From assembly GCA_902803185.1 (NCBI GenBank), contig CADCOV010000011.1, positions 1 to 15,323 on the forward strand: a DNA stretch of 15,323 bases, in the 5' to 3' direction. The notes below the pieces were generated by a model that saw only the letters and a program-made list of their open reading frames with translations, ran no database searches and was not told the origin of the DNA. Shown here piece after piece: positions 1 through 7,442 of the stretch (position 1 is the first letter of the stretch; every line of letters starts with the position of its first letter). A program made the translations under genes and the position numbers. Origin of the DNA: an uncultured Eubacteriales bacterium. GTDB lineage: Bacteria > Bacillota > Clostridia > Peptostreptococcales > Anaerovoracaceae.

Positions 1-26
1 CGTCTCTTCTCAGTTTGTCTCAAGCC

Positions 27-806
27 TTACATGTTGATCTTGTCGATCTCGCTTCTGAGGAACTCGTTGGTGATCTTGATCCGGGTGCCCTTCATGCCCA
101 GGGATCTGGACTCGATGACGCCGGCGCTCTCCAGCTTGCGGAGGGCGTTCACGATGACCGAACGGGTGATGCCGGACTTGTCGGCGATCTTGCTGGCGAC
201 CAGCAGGCCCTCATCGCCGTCCAGTTCGGCGAAGATCTTGAGGACCGCCTCGAGCTCGGAATAGGACAGGGTCTCCAGGGCGACGCTGACGGCGTTCTTC
301 TGGCGGTTGTCCTCTTCCTCTTCCAGGGCGATGCCCCTCGTGACCTCGATGCCGACGACGGTGGCGCCGTATTCACAGATCGCGATGTCCTCATCCGAGA
401 AGGCCTTGGAGGCGCGGACGAACAGCAGCGTCGCGACTCTCTTGCCGCCGAAGGATACCGGAACGATGGTGTGGAACTTGGCGGAGAGGTCGTAGTCTTC
501 CCCGTAGAAATCCTTGATCGCATCGTAGGTCAGGTTGTCATGGGTCTCGGTGATGGCGAGGAACTTTTCGTTGTAGCGGGCTGGGAGCTCATACCTGCCC
601 TCGGTCTCGTTGAAGACGAGCGGCGCCTCATCCCCCTCGTCGAAACGGGCGGAGAGGATCTTGCCCCGTTTGTTCAGGATATATACGTTGGCGCCAAGCA
701 TGTCGTAAAGGATCTTGCAGAGTTCGTCAAAGGATACATATCCCGTCGTGCTCTCCGAGAGCACCCAATTGAGTTTCCGGATCCTGGTCAGCAAATCATC
801 ATTCAT
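27..806 (-). CDS. codY: GTP- and branched-chain-amino-acid-sensing global repressor CodY
   Basis: CodY is a cytosolic dimeric DNA-binding protein that senses GTP and isoleucine/leucine/valine and represses amino-acid, nitrogen and stationary-phase genes in Firmicutes. The 259-residue length equals that of Bacillus CodY. Residues 1 to about 155 form the N-terminal GAF ligand domain. Residues about 204-241 form the winged helix-turn-helix, containing the near-invariant family stretches GITRSVIVNALRKLESAG and SRSLGMKGT. The ATG at 806 is preceded by GGAGAAAGG about 10 nt away. The gene follows hslU after 30 nt, as in Bacillus, and probably shares the topA-hslV-hslU transcript. A promoter with a CodY-like box inside hslU may add a second, autoregulated transcript. 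The 5' end lies in an AT-rich stretch unlike the rest of the gene. The identification is essentially certain from the C-terminal domain. Confidence 0.98.
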   Translation of the reverse strand: MNDDLLTRIRKLNWVLSESTTGYVSFDELCKILYDMLGANVYILNKRGKILSARFDEGDEAPLVFNETEGRYELPARYNEKFLAITETHDNLTYDAIKDFYGEDYDLSAKFHTIVPVSFGGKRVATLLFVRASKAFSDEDIAICEYGATVVGIEVTRGIALEEEEDNRQKNAVSVALETLSYSELEAVLKIFAELDGDEGLLVASKIADKSGITRSVIVNALRKLESAGVIESRSLGMKGTRIKITNEFLRSEIDKINM

Positions 807-836
807 AATATTTTTTCCCTTTCTCCACGAAGCCTA

Positions 837-2273
837 TCAGAGGATATACTTGTCAATATCGTCCCTGGCAATAGTCTCACAGAACCGCTCTCTTACGTAT
901 TCCCTGTCGATCACGAGCGGCTCCCCCTCAGTTTCCGGCACCTCATAAGAGATATCCTCGAGAAGCTTCTCCATAATAGTATACAGTCTTCTTGCCCCGA
1001 TATTTTCAGTCTGCTCATTCATAAGATATGCCATTCCGGCTATTTCGTCAATAGCTTCTTCTGAAAATTCTAAATTAATTTTTTCAGTGGCGAGCAAAGC
1101 CTGGTTCTGTTTGATGATCGCGTTCTCCGGAACGGTGAGGATCTTCTTGAAGGATTCCTTGGTCAGCGGTTCCAGTTCCACCCGGATCGGGAAACGTCCC
1201 TGCAGTTCCGGGATCAGGTCCGTCGGCTTGGCGGTATGGAAGGCGCCGGCGCCGATGAACAAAACGTGATCGGTCCGGACCGGTCCGTATTTGGTGTTGA
1301 CGACGCTGCCCTCGACGATCGGCAGGATGTCTCTCTGCACGCCCTCTCTGGAAACGTCGGCGCCGTTGGTGTAGCCGGAGCCGTTGGCGATCTTGTCGAT
1401 CTCATCGATGAAGATGATGCCGTTCTGCTCCGCGTTCTCCAGCGCCTCGTCGGTGACCTGGTCCATGTCCACCAGCTTCTGGGCTTCCTGCTCTCTCAGG
1501 ATCTTCCGGGCTTCCTTGACCCGGACCCTCTTGGTCTTGGTCCGCTCCGGCATCATGTTCCCGAAGATGTTGCCGATGGCGATGCTCATCCCCTCGTTGC
1601 TCATATCCAGCTGGTTGCCCTTCGGCTGGTCCACGATCTCGATCTCGATGAACTGCTCCTCGAGCAGGCCCTGGCGCAGCTGCTGGCGCACCTGTTCCCT
1701 GGCCATCTCCACGTCCCGCTCCTCGCGCTCGTCCGACGGCTGGCTCTGCTGGTTCTGGTTCCCGCCGAGCTGCTGATAGCCGTTCCCCAGGATGAACTGG
1801 AACGGATTGGAGGCCGCGTTTTGCGGCTGCTTCTGCTGCTTCTTCCTGCCCGGGATGATCGCCTCCAGGATCTTCTCCTCGGCGATGCTGTCCGCGATGT
1901 CGTATTTCTCCTTGAGCTTGGACTGCTTGGTGATGCGGATCGAAGCCTCGACCAGGTCCCTCACCATGGAATCCACGTCTCTGCCCACGTAGCCCACCTC
2001 GGTGAACTTGGTGGCCTCCACCTTGACGAACGGGGCGTCCATCAGCTTTGCGAGCCTGCGGGCGATCTCGGTCTTGCCGCAGCCCGTCGGTCCCATCATC
2101 AGGATGTTCTTCGGGGTGATCTCTTCTCTCATCTCGTCGGAGAGCAGGGATCTGCGGTAGCGGTTGCGGAGGGCGATGGCGACGGATTTCTTTGCTTCGT
2201 CCTGCCCGATGATGTATTTGTCCAGTTCCGCCTTGATCTCCTTCGGCGTCATCTGCTGCAGTTTCGTTGCCAT
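837..2273 (-). CDS. hslU: ATP-dependent protease ATPase subunit HslU (ClpY)
   Basis: HslU is the hexameric AAA+ unfoldase that feeds proteins into the HslV peptidase. Visible elements are Walker A GPTGCGKTE (61-69), the pore-loop motif GYVGRD (94-99), Walker B IIFIDE (286-291), the SREGVQRDILPIVEG block (308-322), sensor-2 GARRL (426-430) and the C-terminal tail DIDKYIL, which docks into HslV. At 478 residues it is somewhat longer than the usual 440-470. The extra length lies in the I domain, where residues 145-180 are rich in Gln and Asn. The start is fixed by the Shine-Dalgarno AGGAGGTG, which overlaps the hslV stop codon 10 nt upstream, so the two subunits are translationally coupled. The last ~80 codons (837-1085) are clearly more AT-rich than the rest and contain promoter- and CodY-box-like sequences. 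Confidence 0.98.
   Translation of the reverse strand: MATKLQQMTPKEIKAELDKYIIGQDEAKKSVAIALRNRYRRSLLSDEMREEITPKNILMMGPTGCGKTEIARRLAKLMDAPFVKVEATKFTEVGYVGRDVDSMVRDLVEASIRITKQSKLKEKYDIADSIAEEKILEAIIPGRKKQQKQPQNAASNPFQFILGNGYQQLGGNQNQQSQPSDEREERDVEMAREQVRQQLRQGLLEEQFIEIEIVDQPKGNQLDMSNEGMSIAIGNIFGNMMPERTKTKRVRVKEARKILREQEAQKLVDMDQVTDEALENAEQNGIIFIDEIDKIANGSGYTNGADVSREGVQRDILPIVEGSVVNTKYGPVRTDHVLFIGAGAFHTAKPTDLIPELQGRFPIRVELEPLTKESFKKILTVPENAIIKQNQALLATEKINLEFSEEAIDEIAGMAYLMNEQTENIGARRLYTIMEKLLEDISYEVPETEGEPLVIDREYVRERFCETIARDDIDKYIL
1023..1051 (-). promoter_or_regulatory. Candidate internal promoter for codY, inside hslU
   Basis: Reading the minus strand, TTGACG (1051-1046, 5/6 to the -35 consensus), a 17-bp spacer and TATCTT (1028-1023, 4/6 to the -10) lie within an AT-rich stretch of hslU. 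Transcription would start near 1016, about 210 nt above the codY ATG. It is purely a sequence match in coding DNA, so the confidence is modest. Confidence 0.35.
1055..1069 (-). promoter_or_regulatory. CodY-box-like sequence inside hslU
   Basis: The minus strand reads AATTTTCAGAAGAAG, which agrees with the CodY consensus AATTTTCWGAAAATT at 12 of 15 positions. It ends 3 bp upstream of the candidate -35 element that would serve codY. The site encodes ordinary HslU residues (F-S-E-E), so chance cannot be excluded. The position fits autoregulation. Confidence 0.35.
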
Positions 2274-2283
2274 ACCGCACCTC

Positions 2284-2823
2284 CTACAGTTTCTCGACCG
2301 TGATGCGGTCGTTCGTGTAGACGCAGATCGAAGAGGCGATCTTCAGGGACTCCTCCACGATGGAAGCAGCGTCCAGATCCGTAAAGTTATACAGCGCGTT
2401 GGCGGCGGCGTAGGCGTAGTTCCCGCCGGAGCCGATGGCGACGAAGTCCTGATCCGGCGCGATGACCTCACCGGTGCCGGAGATGACCAGCATGTCGTCG
2501 TGATCCGCCACGATCATCAAAGCCTCCAGGTTGCGCATCCCCCTGTCGGAACGCCACATCTGGGCCAGATCCACGGCCGCCCGCTTCAGGTTGCCGCCGT
2601 GCTCCTCCAGCTTCTTCTCGAATTTCTCCGTCAGAGAAAAGGCGTCCGCCACGGAGCCCGCGAAGCCGCTGAGCACCGTCCCGCCGTAGATCTTCTTGAC
2701 CTTCTTGGCGCCGTTCTTCATGATGGCGGTCTCCCCCATGGTGACCTGTCCGTCTCCTCCGATGGCTATATCGTCCGGTCCTCTTCTGACCGCACAGATC
2801 GTCGTTGCATGAAATTGTACCAT
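2284..2823 (-). CDS. hslV: ATP-dependent protease proteolytic subunit HslV (ClpQ)
   Basis: HslV forms a dodecameric, proteasome-beta-like peptidase that is activated by HslU. The 179-residue protein begins [15 protein letters not shown] and continues with the family blocks [46 protein letters not shown] and ICVYTND. Alignment to the family puts the catalytic N-terminal threonine at Thr7, so a six-residue leader (MVQFHA) should be removed. The Bacillus homologue, which has the similar leader MSSFHA, has been reported to act as an N-terminal serine protease. This protein has Val2 and Gln3, so that route is not available to it. The ATG is preceded by AGGAGG with a 5-nt spacer, and topA ends 30 nt upstream. 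The gene is in an operon with topA and hslU. Confidence 0.98.
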   Translation of the reverse strand: MVQFHATTICAVRRGPDDIAIGGDGQVTMGETAIMKNGAKKVKKIYGGTVLSGFAGSVADAFSLTEKFEKKLEEHGGNLKRAAVDLAQMWRSDRGMRNLEALMIVADHDDMLVISGTGEVIAPDQDFVAIGSGGNYAYAAANALYNFTDLDAASIVEESLKIASSICVYTNDRITVEKL

Positions 2824-2853
2824 CTTGTCCTCCTGTATCGAATTTTTGTCTGT

Positions 2854-4965
2854 CTATTCTGTATACCCGCAATCCGGGTTGGAACAAACAAAGTTCTTGC
2901 CCCGCAGCTTCCGCTCGAGGAGCAGCTGGCCGCACTTCGGGCACTTGCGGTTCACCGGCTTGTACCAGAAGACCCTGTCGCACTTCGGGAAGCCGCTGCA
3001 GCCGTAGAAGACCTTGCCCTTCTTGCTCCTGCGGACGATGATGTCCTTGCCGCAGTCCGGGCACTTGACGCCCACGGTCTTGACGATCGGCTTGGTGTTC
3101 TTGCACTCCGGGTACCCGCTGCAGGCGATGAACTCGCCGAAGCGGCCGCTCTTGATGACCATCGGCCTGCCGCAGATCTCGCAGTTCTCTCCCGCCGGGC
3201 GGTCCTCCACGACCACCTTCTCGATGGCCTTGTCCGCCGCCTTGAGCTCCGCCGCGAACGGGCCGTAGAAGGAGCGGATGACGTCCTTCCAACGCTCGGC
3301 GCCGAGTTCGACCTCGTCCAGCTTGTCCTCCATGCCGGCGGTGAAGCCCGCGTCGACGATGTCCTTGAAGTGCTCCTCCATCATCTCGTTGACCACGTTG
3401 CCCAGGTCCGTCGGCTTCAGGGCCTTCTTCTCCCGGGAGACGTACTTGCGCTCGGTCAGGGTGCTGACGATCGGCGCGTAGGTGCTCGGCCGTCCGATGT
3501 TCTTCTCCTCCAGCTCCTTGACCAGGCTGGCCTCGGTGAACCGGGCCGGCGGCTGGGTGAAGGCCTGCTCGCCGGTCAGCTTCTCCGGTTCCAGAGTCTC
3601 CCCCTCCGTGAGCTTCGGCAGCATCTTGTCCAGCTCGTCGCCGCTCGGGCGGTAGACCCTTCTGTAGCCGTCGAAGAGCAGTTCGGAACCGGCGGCGTGG
3701 AAGCCGTAGTCGCCGTTCTTGATGAGGGCCTGAACGCTGTTGTAGCGGGCCGCCTTCATCTGGCTGGCGATGAACCGGGTCCAGATGAGCTGGTACAGCT
3801 TGTACTGGTCGGAGGTCAAAGAGTCCTTGATGTCCTCCGGCACCAGGTCGATGACCGCCGGGCGGATCGCCTCGTGGGCGTCCTGGATGTCCTTCTTCTT
3901 ATTGGTGTAGACGTTCTTCGCCGTGTAGGCAGCGCCGTAGTGGTCTTTGATGAAGTCCGCCGCGGCCGCTTTGGCGACGTCGGAGATGCGGACGGAGTCC
4001 GTTCTCAGGTAGGTGATGAGACCGGTGGAGCCCCTGCCCTTGATGTCCACGCCCTCGTAGAGTTGCTGGGCGATCATCATGGTCTTGCGGGCGTTGAAGT
4101 TCAGGCGGTTGCCGGCTTCCTGCTGGAGGCTCGAGGTGGTGAACGGCGGGAACGGGCGTCCCAGGCGCTCCTTCTCCGTGACGGAGGCAACGACGAATTC
4201 GCCCTTCTTCAGCTCGTCGATGATCTTGTCGCTCTGTTCGCCGGTGCGGACGGTGAGCTTGCGGCCCTTGTAGTCGTGGAGCCTGGCGGAGAAGCGGCGG
4301 CCCTTCTTGAATTCCGCCACGATGTTCCAGTACTCCTCCGGCACGAAGGCCTCGATGAGCCGTTCCCTGTCGCAGATCATCTTCAGCGCGGCGGACTGGA
4401 CGCGGCCGGCGGAAAGGCCCCTTCTGACCTTGCGCCAGAGCAGCGGGCTGATCTCGTAGCCCACCAGGCGGTCCAGGACCCTGCGGGCCTGCTGGGCGTC
4501 CACCAGGTCCAGGTTGATGCTGCGCGGATGCTTGACCGCTTCCTTGATGGTGTCCTTGGTGATCTCGTTGAACTCGATGCGGCACGGAGACGCCGGGTCC
4601 AGCTTGAGCAGGTGGGCCAGGTGCCAGGAGATGGCCTCTCCCTCACGGTCAGGGTCCGTCGCGAGATAGACTTTGGAAGCCTTTTCCGCTTCTTCCCTGA
4701 GTTCCTTGATGAGGTCGCCCTTCCCCCGGATGGCGATGTACTGCGGTTCAAAATCGTTTTCTATGTCGATGCCGAGCTTGCTCTTCGGCAGGTCCCTGAC
4801 GTGGCCGACAGAGGCGATGACCCTGTAGCGGCTTCCCAGGTATTTGCCGATGGTGCGGGCCTTGGACGGGGATTCCACGATGATGAGGATCTTCCCACTG
4901 CCCGCCTTCGCGGCGGTCTTGCCTGCGGTTTTCGTTTTCTTTGCCGTCGTTTTGGCTGCTGTCAT
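2854..4965 (-). CDS. topA: DNA topoisomerase I (type IA)
   Basis: TopA relaxes negatively supercoiled DNA through a transient 5'-phosphotyrosyl break. The 703-residue protein has a TOPRIM domain with ESPSKA (31-36) and the Mg-binding TDPDREGE (103-110), then the gate domains with the active-site Tyr319 in ITYLRTDS. It ends in three C-terminal four-cysteine zinc-ribbon modules: Cys595/598/615/621, Cys635/638/656/662 and Cys675/678/694/699. The first ~24 residues are an unusual Lys/Ala/Thr-rich basic tail ahead of the usual ILIIVESP start. The start is supported by AGGAG at 4973-4977, 7 nt from the ATG. A promoter at the end of dprA and a 9-bp hairpin just above the Shine-Dalgarno precede it. 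It is probably the first gene of topA-hslV-hslU-codY. In Bacillus, trmFO and xerC would follow topA; both are absent here. Confidence 0.98.
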   Translation of the reverse strand: MTAAKTTAKKTKTAGKTAAKAGSGKILIIVESPSKARTIGKYLGSRYRVIASVGHVRDLPKSKLGIDIENDFEPQYIAIRGKGDLIKELREEAEKASKVYLATDPDREGEAISWHLAHLLKLDPASPCRIEFNEITKDTIKEAVKHPRSINLDLVDAQQARRVLDRLVGYEISPLLWRKVRRGLSAGRVQSAALKMICDRERLIEAFVPEEYWNIVAEFKKGRRFSARLHDYKGRKLTVRTGEQSDKIIDELKKGEFVVASVTEKERLGRPFPPFTTSSLQQEAGNRLNFNARKTMMIAQQLYEGVDIKGRGSTGLITYLRTDSVRISDVAKAAAADFIKDHYGAAYTAKNVYTNKKKDIQDAHEAIRPAVIDLVPEDIKDSLTSDQYKLYQLIWTRFIASQMKAARYNSVQALIKNGDYGFHAAGSELLFDGYRRVYRPSGDELDKMLPKLTEGETLEPEKLTGEQAFTQPPARFTEASLVKELEEKNIGRPSTYAPIVSTLTERKYVSREKKALKPTDLGNVVNEMMEEHFKDIVDAGFTAGMEDKLDEVELGAERWKDVIRSFYGPFAAELKAADKAIEKVVVEDRPAGENCEICGRPMVIKSGRFGEFIACSGYPECKNTKPIVKTVGVKCPDCGKDIIVRRSKKGKVFYGCSGFPKCDRVFWYKPVNRKCPKCGQLLLERKLRGKNFVCSNPDCGYTE

Positions 4966-4986
4966 GTTTTGACTCCTGATGATACC

Positions 4987-5009
4987 GGATCCGGCCGGAT
5001 GCCGGATCC
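4987..5009 (-). promoter_or_regulatory. Perfect 9-bp hairpin in the topA leader
   Basis: GGATCCGGC and GCCGGATCC form a perfect 9-bp stem around a 5-nt loop, between the topA promoter and its Shine-Dalgarno (AGGAG at 4973-4977). No U-tract follows on the minus strand, so it is not a classical terminator. It may stabilise the transcript, attenuate it, or tune ribosome access. Confidence 0.6.
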
Positions 5010-5037
5010 TTCTATATAATGTAGTTTACGAATCGCT

Positions 5038-5066
5038 ATTATAAAGCGGCATTCAGAATTTTGCAA
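5038..5066 (-). promoter_or_regulatory. Promoter of topA-hslV-hslU-codY
   Basis: On the minus strand, TTGCAA (5066-5061, 4/6) is followed by a 17-bp spacer and a perfect TATAAT (5043-5038). The -35 lies in the last codons of dprA. The predicted start near 5031 gives a leader of about 65 nt that carries a hairpin. Confidence 0.65.
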
Positions 5067-5928
5067 TCATAACTTTTCCCATTTCGCAGATTATGAGGCC
5101 TTTGATCTCCAGGATCGACAGGAGGCCTGACACCTCAGCGGGGGTCAGCTGGGTGTGCCGGCGGAGGTCCTCCGTGGTCGTCTCCCCGTTCTTTTGCAGC
5201 ACCTCCAGGATCCGCCGCTCCTCCGGCCCGAGCTCCGGGAACCGGTGTTCCGGCAGCGCCGGGTCCGCCCCGATGTCCCTCAGGACGTCGTCGAAAAACA
5301 AAAGCGGTTCCGCCCGGTCCCGGATCAGCTTGTTGGTCCCCAGGCTCGCCGGACTGGTGATGTTCCCCGGCACCGCGTAGACCGGTTTCCCCTGCTCCTC
5401 CGCGCACTCCGCGGTGATGAGCGACCCGCTCCTGGTGCCGGCCTCCACGATGACCACCGCGTCGGCCAGGCTGCTGATGATCCGGTTCCGCTCCGGAAAG
5501 TGGAAGCGGTTGGCTCCGATCCCCGGCGGGTACTCGCTGAGCAAAAGCCCCTTCTCCCCGATCTCCCTCTGGAGAGGCCCGTTCACCGCCGGATAGAAGA
5601 CGTTCGTGCCGTTCCCCAAAACGGCGATGGTGCTGCCGCCGGCCTTGAGGGCGCCGGCGTGGGCCGCGGTGTCGATCCCCCGGGCGAGGCCGCTCACCAC
5701 CACGACCCCGCACTCGGCGGCCCGCCTCGCCAGGCCCTGGGCCACCGTCTTGCCGTACATCGTGCAGCTGCGGCTCCCGACGATGGCGATGGAGGGCTGC
5801 TCCGCCAGAGAGAGGTCCCCCAGATAGTACAGGGGCCGCAGGGGCTTCGCGAAGGCCAGGATCCTGGAAGGATAACCCGGCTCCTCCGGCCGGACGCAGC
5901 CGGACCGGCGTTCGGAACGCTTTTCCAT
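5053..5928 (-). CDS. dprA: DNA-processing protein DprA (Smf)
   Basis: DprA binds incoming single-stranded DNA during natural transformation and loads RecA onto it. The protein is about 291 residues. Its Rossmann-like core carries GSRSCTMYG (52-60), SGLARGID (80-87), the LGNGTN loop, FPERNRIIS (145-153), RSGSLITAE (167-175) and GTNKLI (198-203). A winged-helix DML1-like domain follows (about 233-292). An N-terminal SAM domain is lacking, as in short Firmicute DprA proteins. The start could be ATG at 5928, sharing one base with the comM stop (TGATG), or GTG at 5931. A strong AGGAGG lies 8 nt and 5 nt upstream of these respectively. I prefer the ATG. The gene is translationally coupled to comM. 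Its final codons contain the -35 element of the topA promoter. Confidence 0.96.
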   Translation of the reverse strand: MEKRSERRSGCVRPEEPGYPSRILAFAKPLRPLYYLGDLSLAEQPSIAIVGSRSCTMYGKTVAQGLARRAAECGVVVVSGLARGIDTAAHAGALKAGGSTIAVLGNGTNVFYPAVNGPLQREIGEKGLLLSEYPPGIGANRFHFPERNRIISSLADAVVIVEAGTRSGSLITAECAEEQGKPVYAVPGNITSPASLGTNKLIRDRAEPLLFFDDVLRDIGADPALPEHRFPELGPEERRILEVLQKNGETTTEDLRRHTQLTPAEVSGLLSILEIKGLIICEMGKVMIAKF

Positions 5929-7442
5929 CACATCCCCCTCCTCTCCCGATACTGCAGCGCTTCGGCAAAGTGGGCGGGCAGGATGTCCGCGCTCCCCTCC
6001 AGGTCCGCGATGGTGCGGGCCACCTTCCTGGTCTTGATCAGTGTCCGGGGCGTCATGCCCAGGGACCCGTAGGCCGCGGACAAAAGCTCCCTGCAGTCCT
6101 CCCGGACCGGGCAGTACCGATCCAGCAGGCCGTCAGGGATCCCCGCGTTCAGGCCGAAGTCCTCTCCCCGGTACCGCTCTGCCTGGATCGCCCTGGCCCG
6201 GTCCACCATCTCCTTCATCTCCCGTGTGGAAAGGCCCCCTTGCTTTTCCATCTCCGGGTACTCCGGGTTGAACACGGAAAGCTGCAGGTCGATCCGGTCC
6301 CGGAACGGCCCGGACAGCTTCTTCCGATAGGCGCTGACCTCCGCCGCCGTGCAGGTGCACCTGCCGGAGGGATCGCCGAAATAGCCGCATTTGCACGGGT
6401 TGGCCGCCGCAGCGAACAAAAAGTCCGCCGGGTACACGCAGGATTCGCCCCGGCGGGTCAGGCGGACCTCCTTGCTGTCCATCGGCAGGCGCAGGGCCTC
6501 GATGACGCTGCGGTCCAGCTCCGCCAGCTCGTCCAGGAACAGGACGCCCCTGTGGGCCAGCGTGACCTCTCCCGGATGGGGCGGGAACCCGCCTCCCAGC
6601 AGGCCCACCGCCGAGATCCCGCTGCCCGGCCTCCGGAACGGGCGCCGCCGGATCACCGGCATCTCCTCGTCCAGCAGGCCTGCCACGGAGTAGATCCCGG
6701 TGAGCTCGATCTGCTCCTCCCTGGTGAGGGGCGGCATGATATAGGGCAGGCGCTCCGCGATCATGGTCTTGCCGGAGCCGGGGCTTCCCAGGAGCAGGAT
6801 CCCGTGGCCCCCCGCCGCCGCGACGGTGATGGCCCGCTTCGCCTGTTCCTGTCCCCGGATCTCCGCGTAATCCGGCACCGGTCCTTTCTCCCCAGCCCCC
6901 GCCTTGAGCGGTCCCGGCGGCGTGAGTTCTCCCTTCAGGTTCAGGAACCCCATGACCTCCTCCAGGCTCTCTGCGCCAAGGAGCTCGATCCCCTCGACCA
7001 TGGAGGCCTCCGCCAGGTTCTCCGCGGGGACGATGACCCGGGCCATGCCCGCCAAAGCCGCCGCCTGGCACATCGGCAGGACGCCGCTCACGCGGCGGAC
7101 CCTGCCGTCCAGGGAGAGCTCTCCCAGGAAACAGGTGTCTCCCAGCCTGCTGTCGAACACCTGGCCCGAGGAGGCCAGGATCCCCACCGCCATGGCCAGG
7201 TCCAGGTGGCTGCCCCGCTTCCTGCGCCAGGCCGGGGACAGATTGATGGTGATGCGGCCCTGGGGGAAGGTCCCTCCCGCCGCGCGGATGGCAGCCCGGA
7301 TCCGGGCCGCGGCCTCTTTGATCGTGGTGTCCGCCAGGCCGATGATGTCGACCGCAGGGATCCCCCGGGCGATGTCCACCTCTGCGCTGACCGGGATCGC
7401 TTTGATGCCGGTGAGGGTCGCGGTCTCTACCTTAGCGAGCAT
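5928..7442 (-). CDS. comM: YifB/ComM family Mg-chelatase-like AAA+ ATPase
   Basis: ComM/YifB is a hexameric helicase shown in Gram-negative bacteria to drive branch migration during integration of transformed DNA. The 504-residue length is typical. An N-terminal ChlI/Lon-like domain (1 to ~170) includes ITINLSPAWRRKRGSHLDLAMA. The AAA+ core has Walker A GSPGSGKT (219-226), Walker B LFLDEL (301-306), the cysteine cluster NPCKCGYFGD with CTC (Cys350, 352, 362, 364) and GPFRDRID (378-385). A C-terminal helical lid (about 400-500) follows. The usual RPFRxPHH motif reads RPFRRPGS here, so both histidines are missing. The gene overlaps yraN by 11 nt and abuts dprA, consistent with one transformation operon. 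The assignment to the family is firm; the competence role here is inferred from family and neighbours. Confidence 0.95.
   Translation of the reverse strand: MLAKVETATLTGIKAIPVSAEVDIARGIPAVDIIGLADTTIKEAAARIRAAIRAAGGTFPQGRITINLSPAWRRKRGSHLDLAMAVGILASSGQVFDSRLGDTCFLGELSLDGRVRRVSGVLPMCQAAALAGMARVIVPAENLAEASMVEGIELLGAESLEEVMGFLNLKGELTPPGPLKAGAGEKGPVPDYAEIRGQEQAKRAITVAAAGGHGILLLGSPGSGKTMIAERLPYIMPPLTREEQIELTGIYSVAGLLDEEMPVIRRRPFRRPGSGISAVGLLGGGFPPHPGEVTLAHRGVLFLDELAELDRSVIEALRLPMDSKEVRLTRRGESCVYPADFLFAAAANPCKCGYFGDPSGRCTCTAAEVSAYRKKLSGPFRDRIDLQLSVFNPEYPEMEKQGGLSTREMKEMVDRARAIQAERYRGEDFGLNAGIPDGLLDRYCPVREDCRELLSAAYGSLGMTPRTLIKTRKVARTIADLEGSADILPAHFAEALQYRERRGM

Noticed and set aside
836..856. Perfect TTGACA just upstream of codY on the minus strand
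   Set aside because: No acceptable -10 lies 15-19 bp downstream, and the bases encode the conserved HslU tail IDKYIL, which explains the match.
4987..5009. The GGATCCGGC hairpin as a dprA terminator
   Set aside because: No U-tract follows it on either strand, and it lies downstream of the topA promoter, so a leader element is more likely.
2164..5019. A 951-codon open frame on the plus strand opposite hslV and topA
   Set aside because: It is antisense to two certain genes, is made of Leu/Val/Asp/Arg-rich low-complexity sequence typical of GC-rich shadow frames, and shows no family motif.
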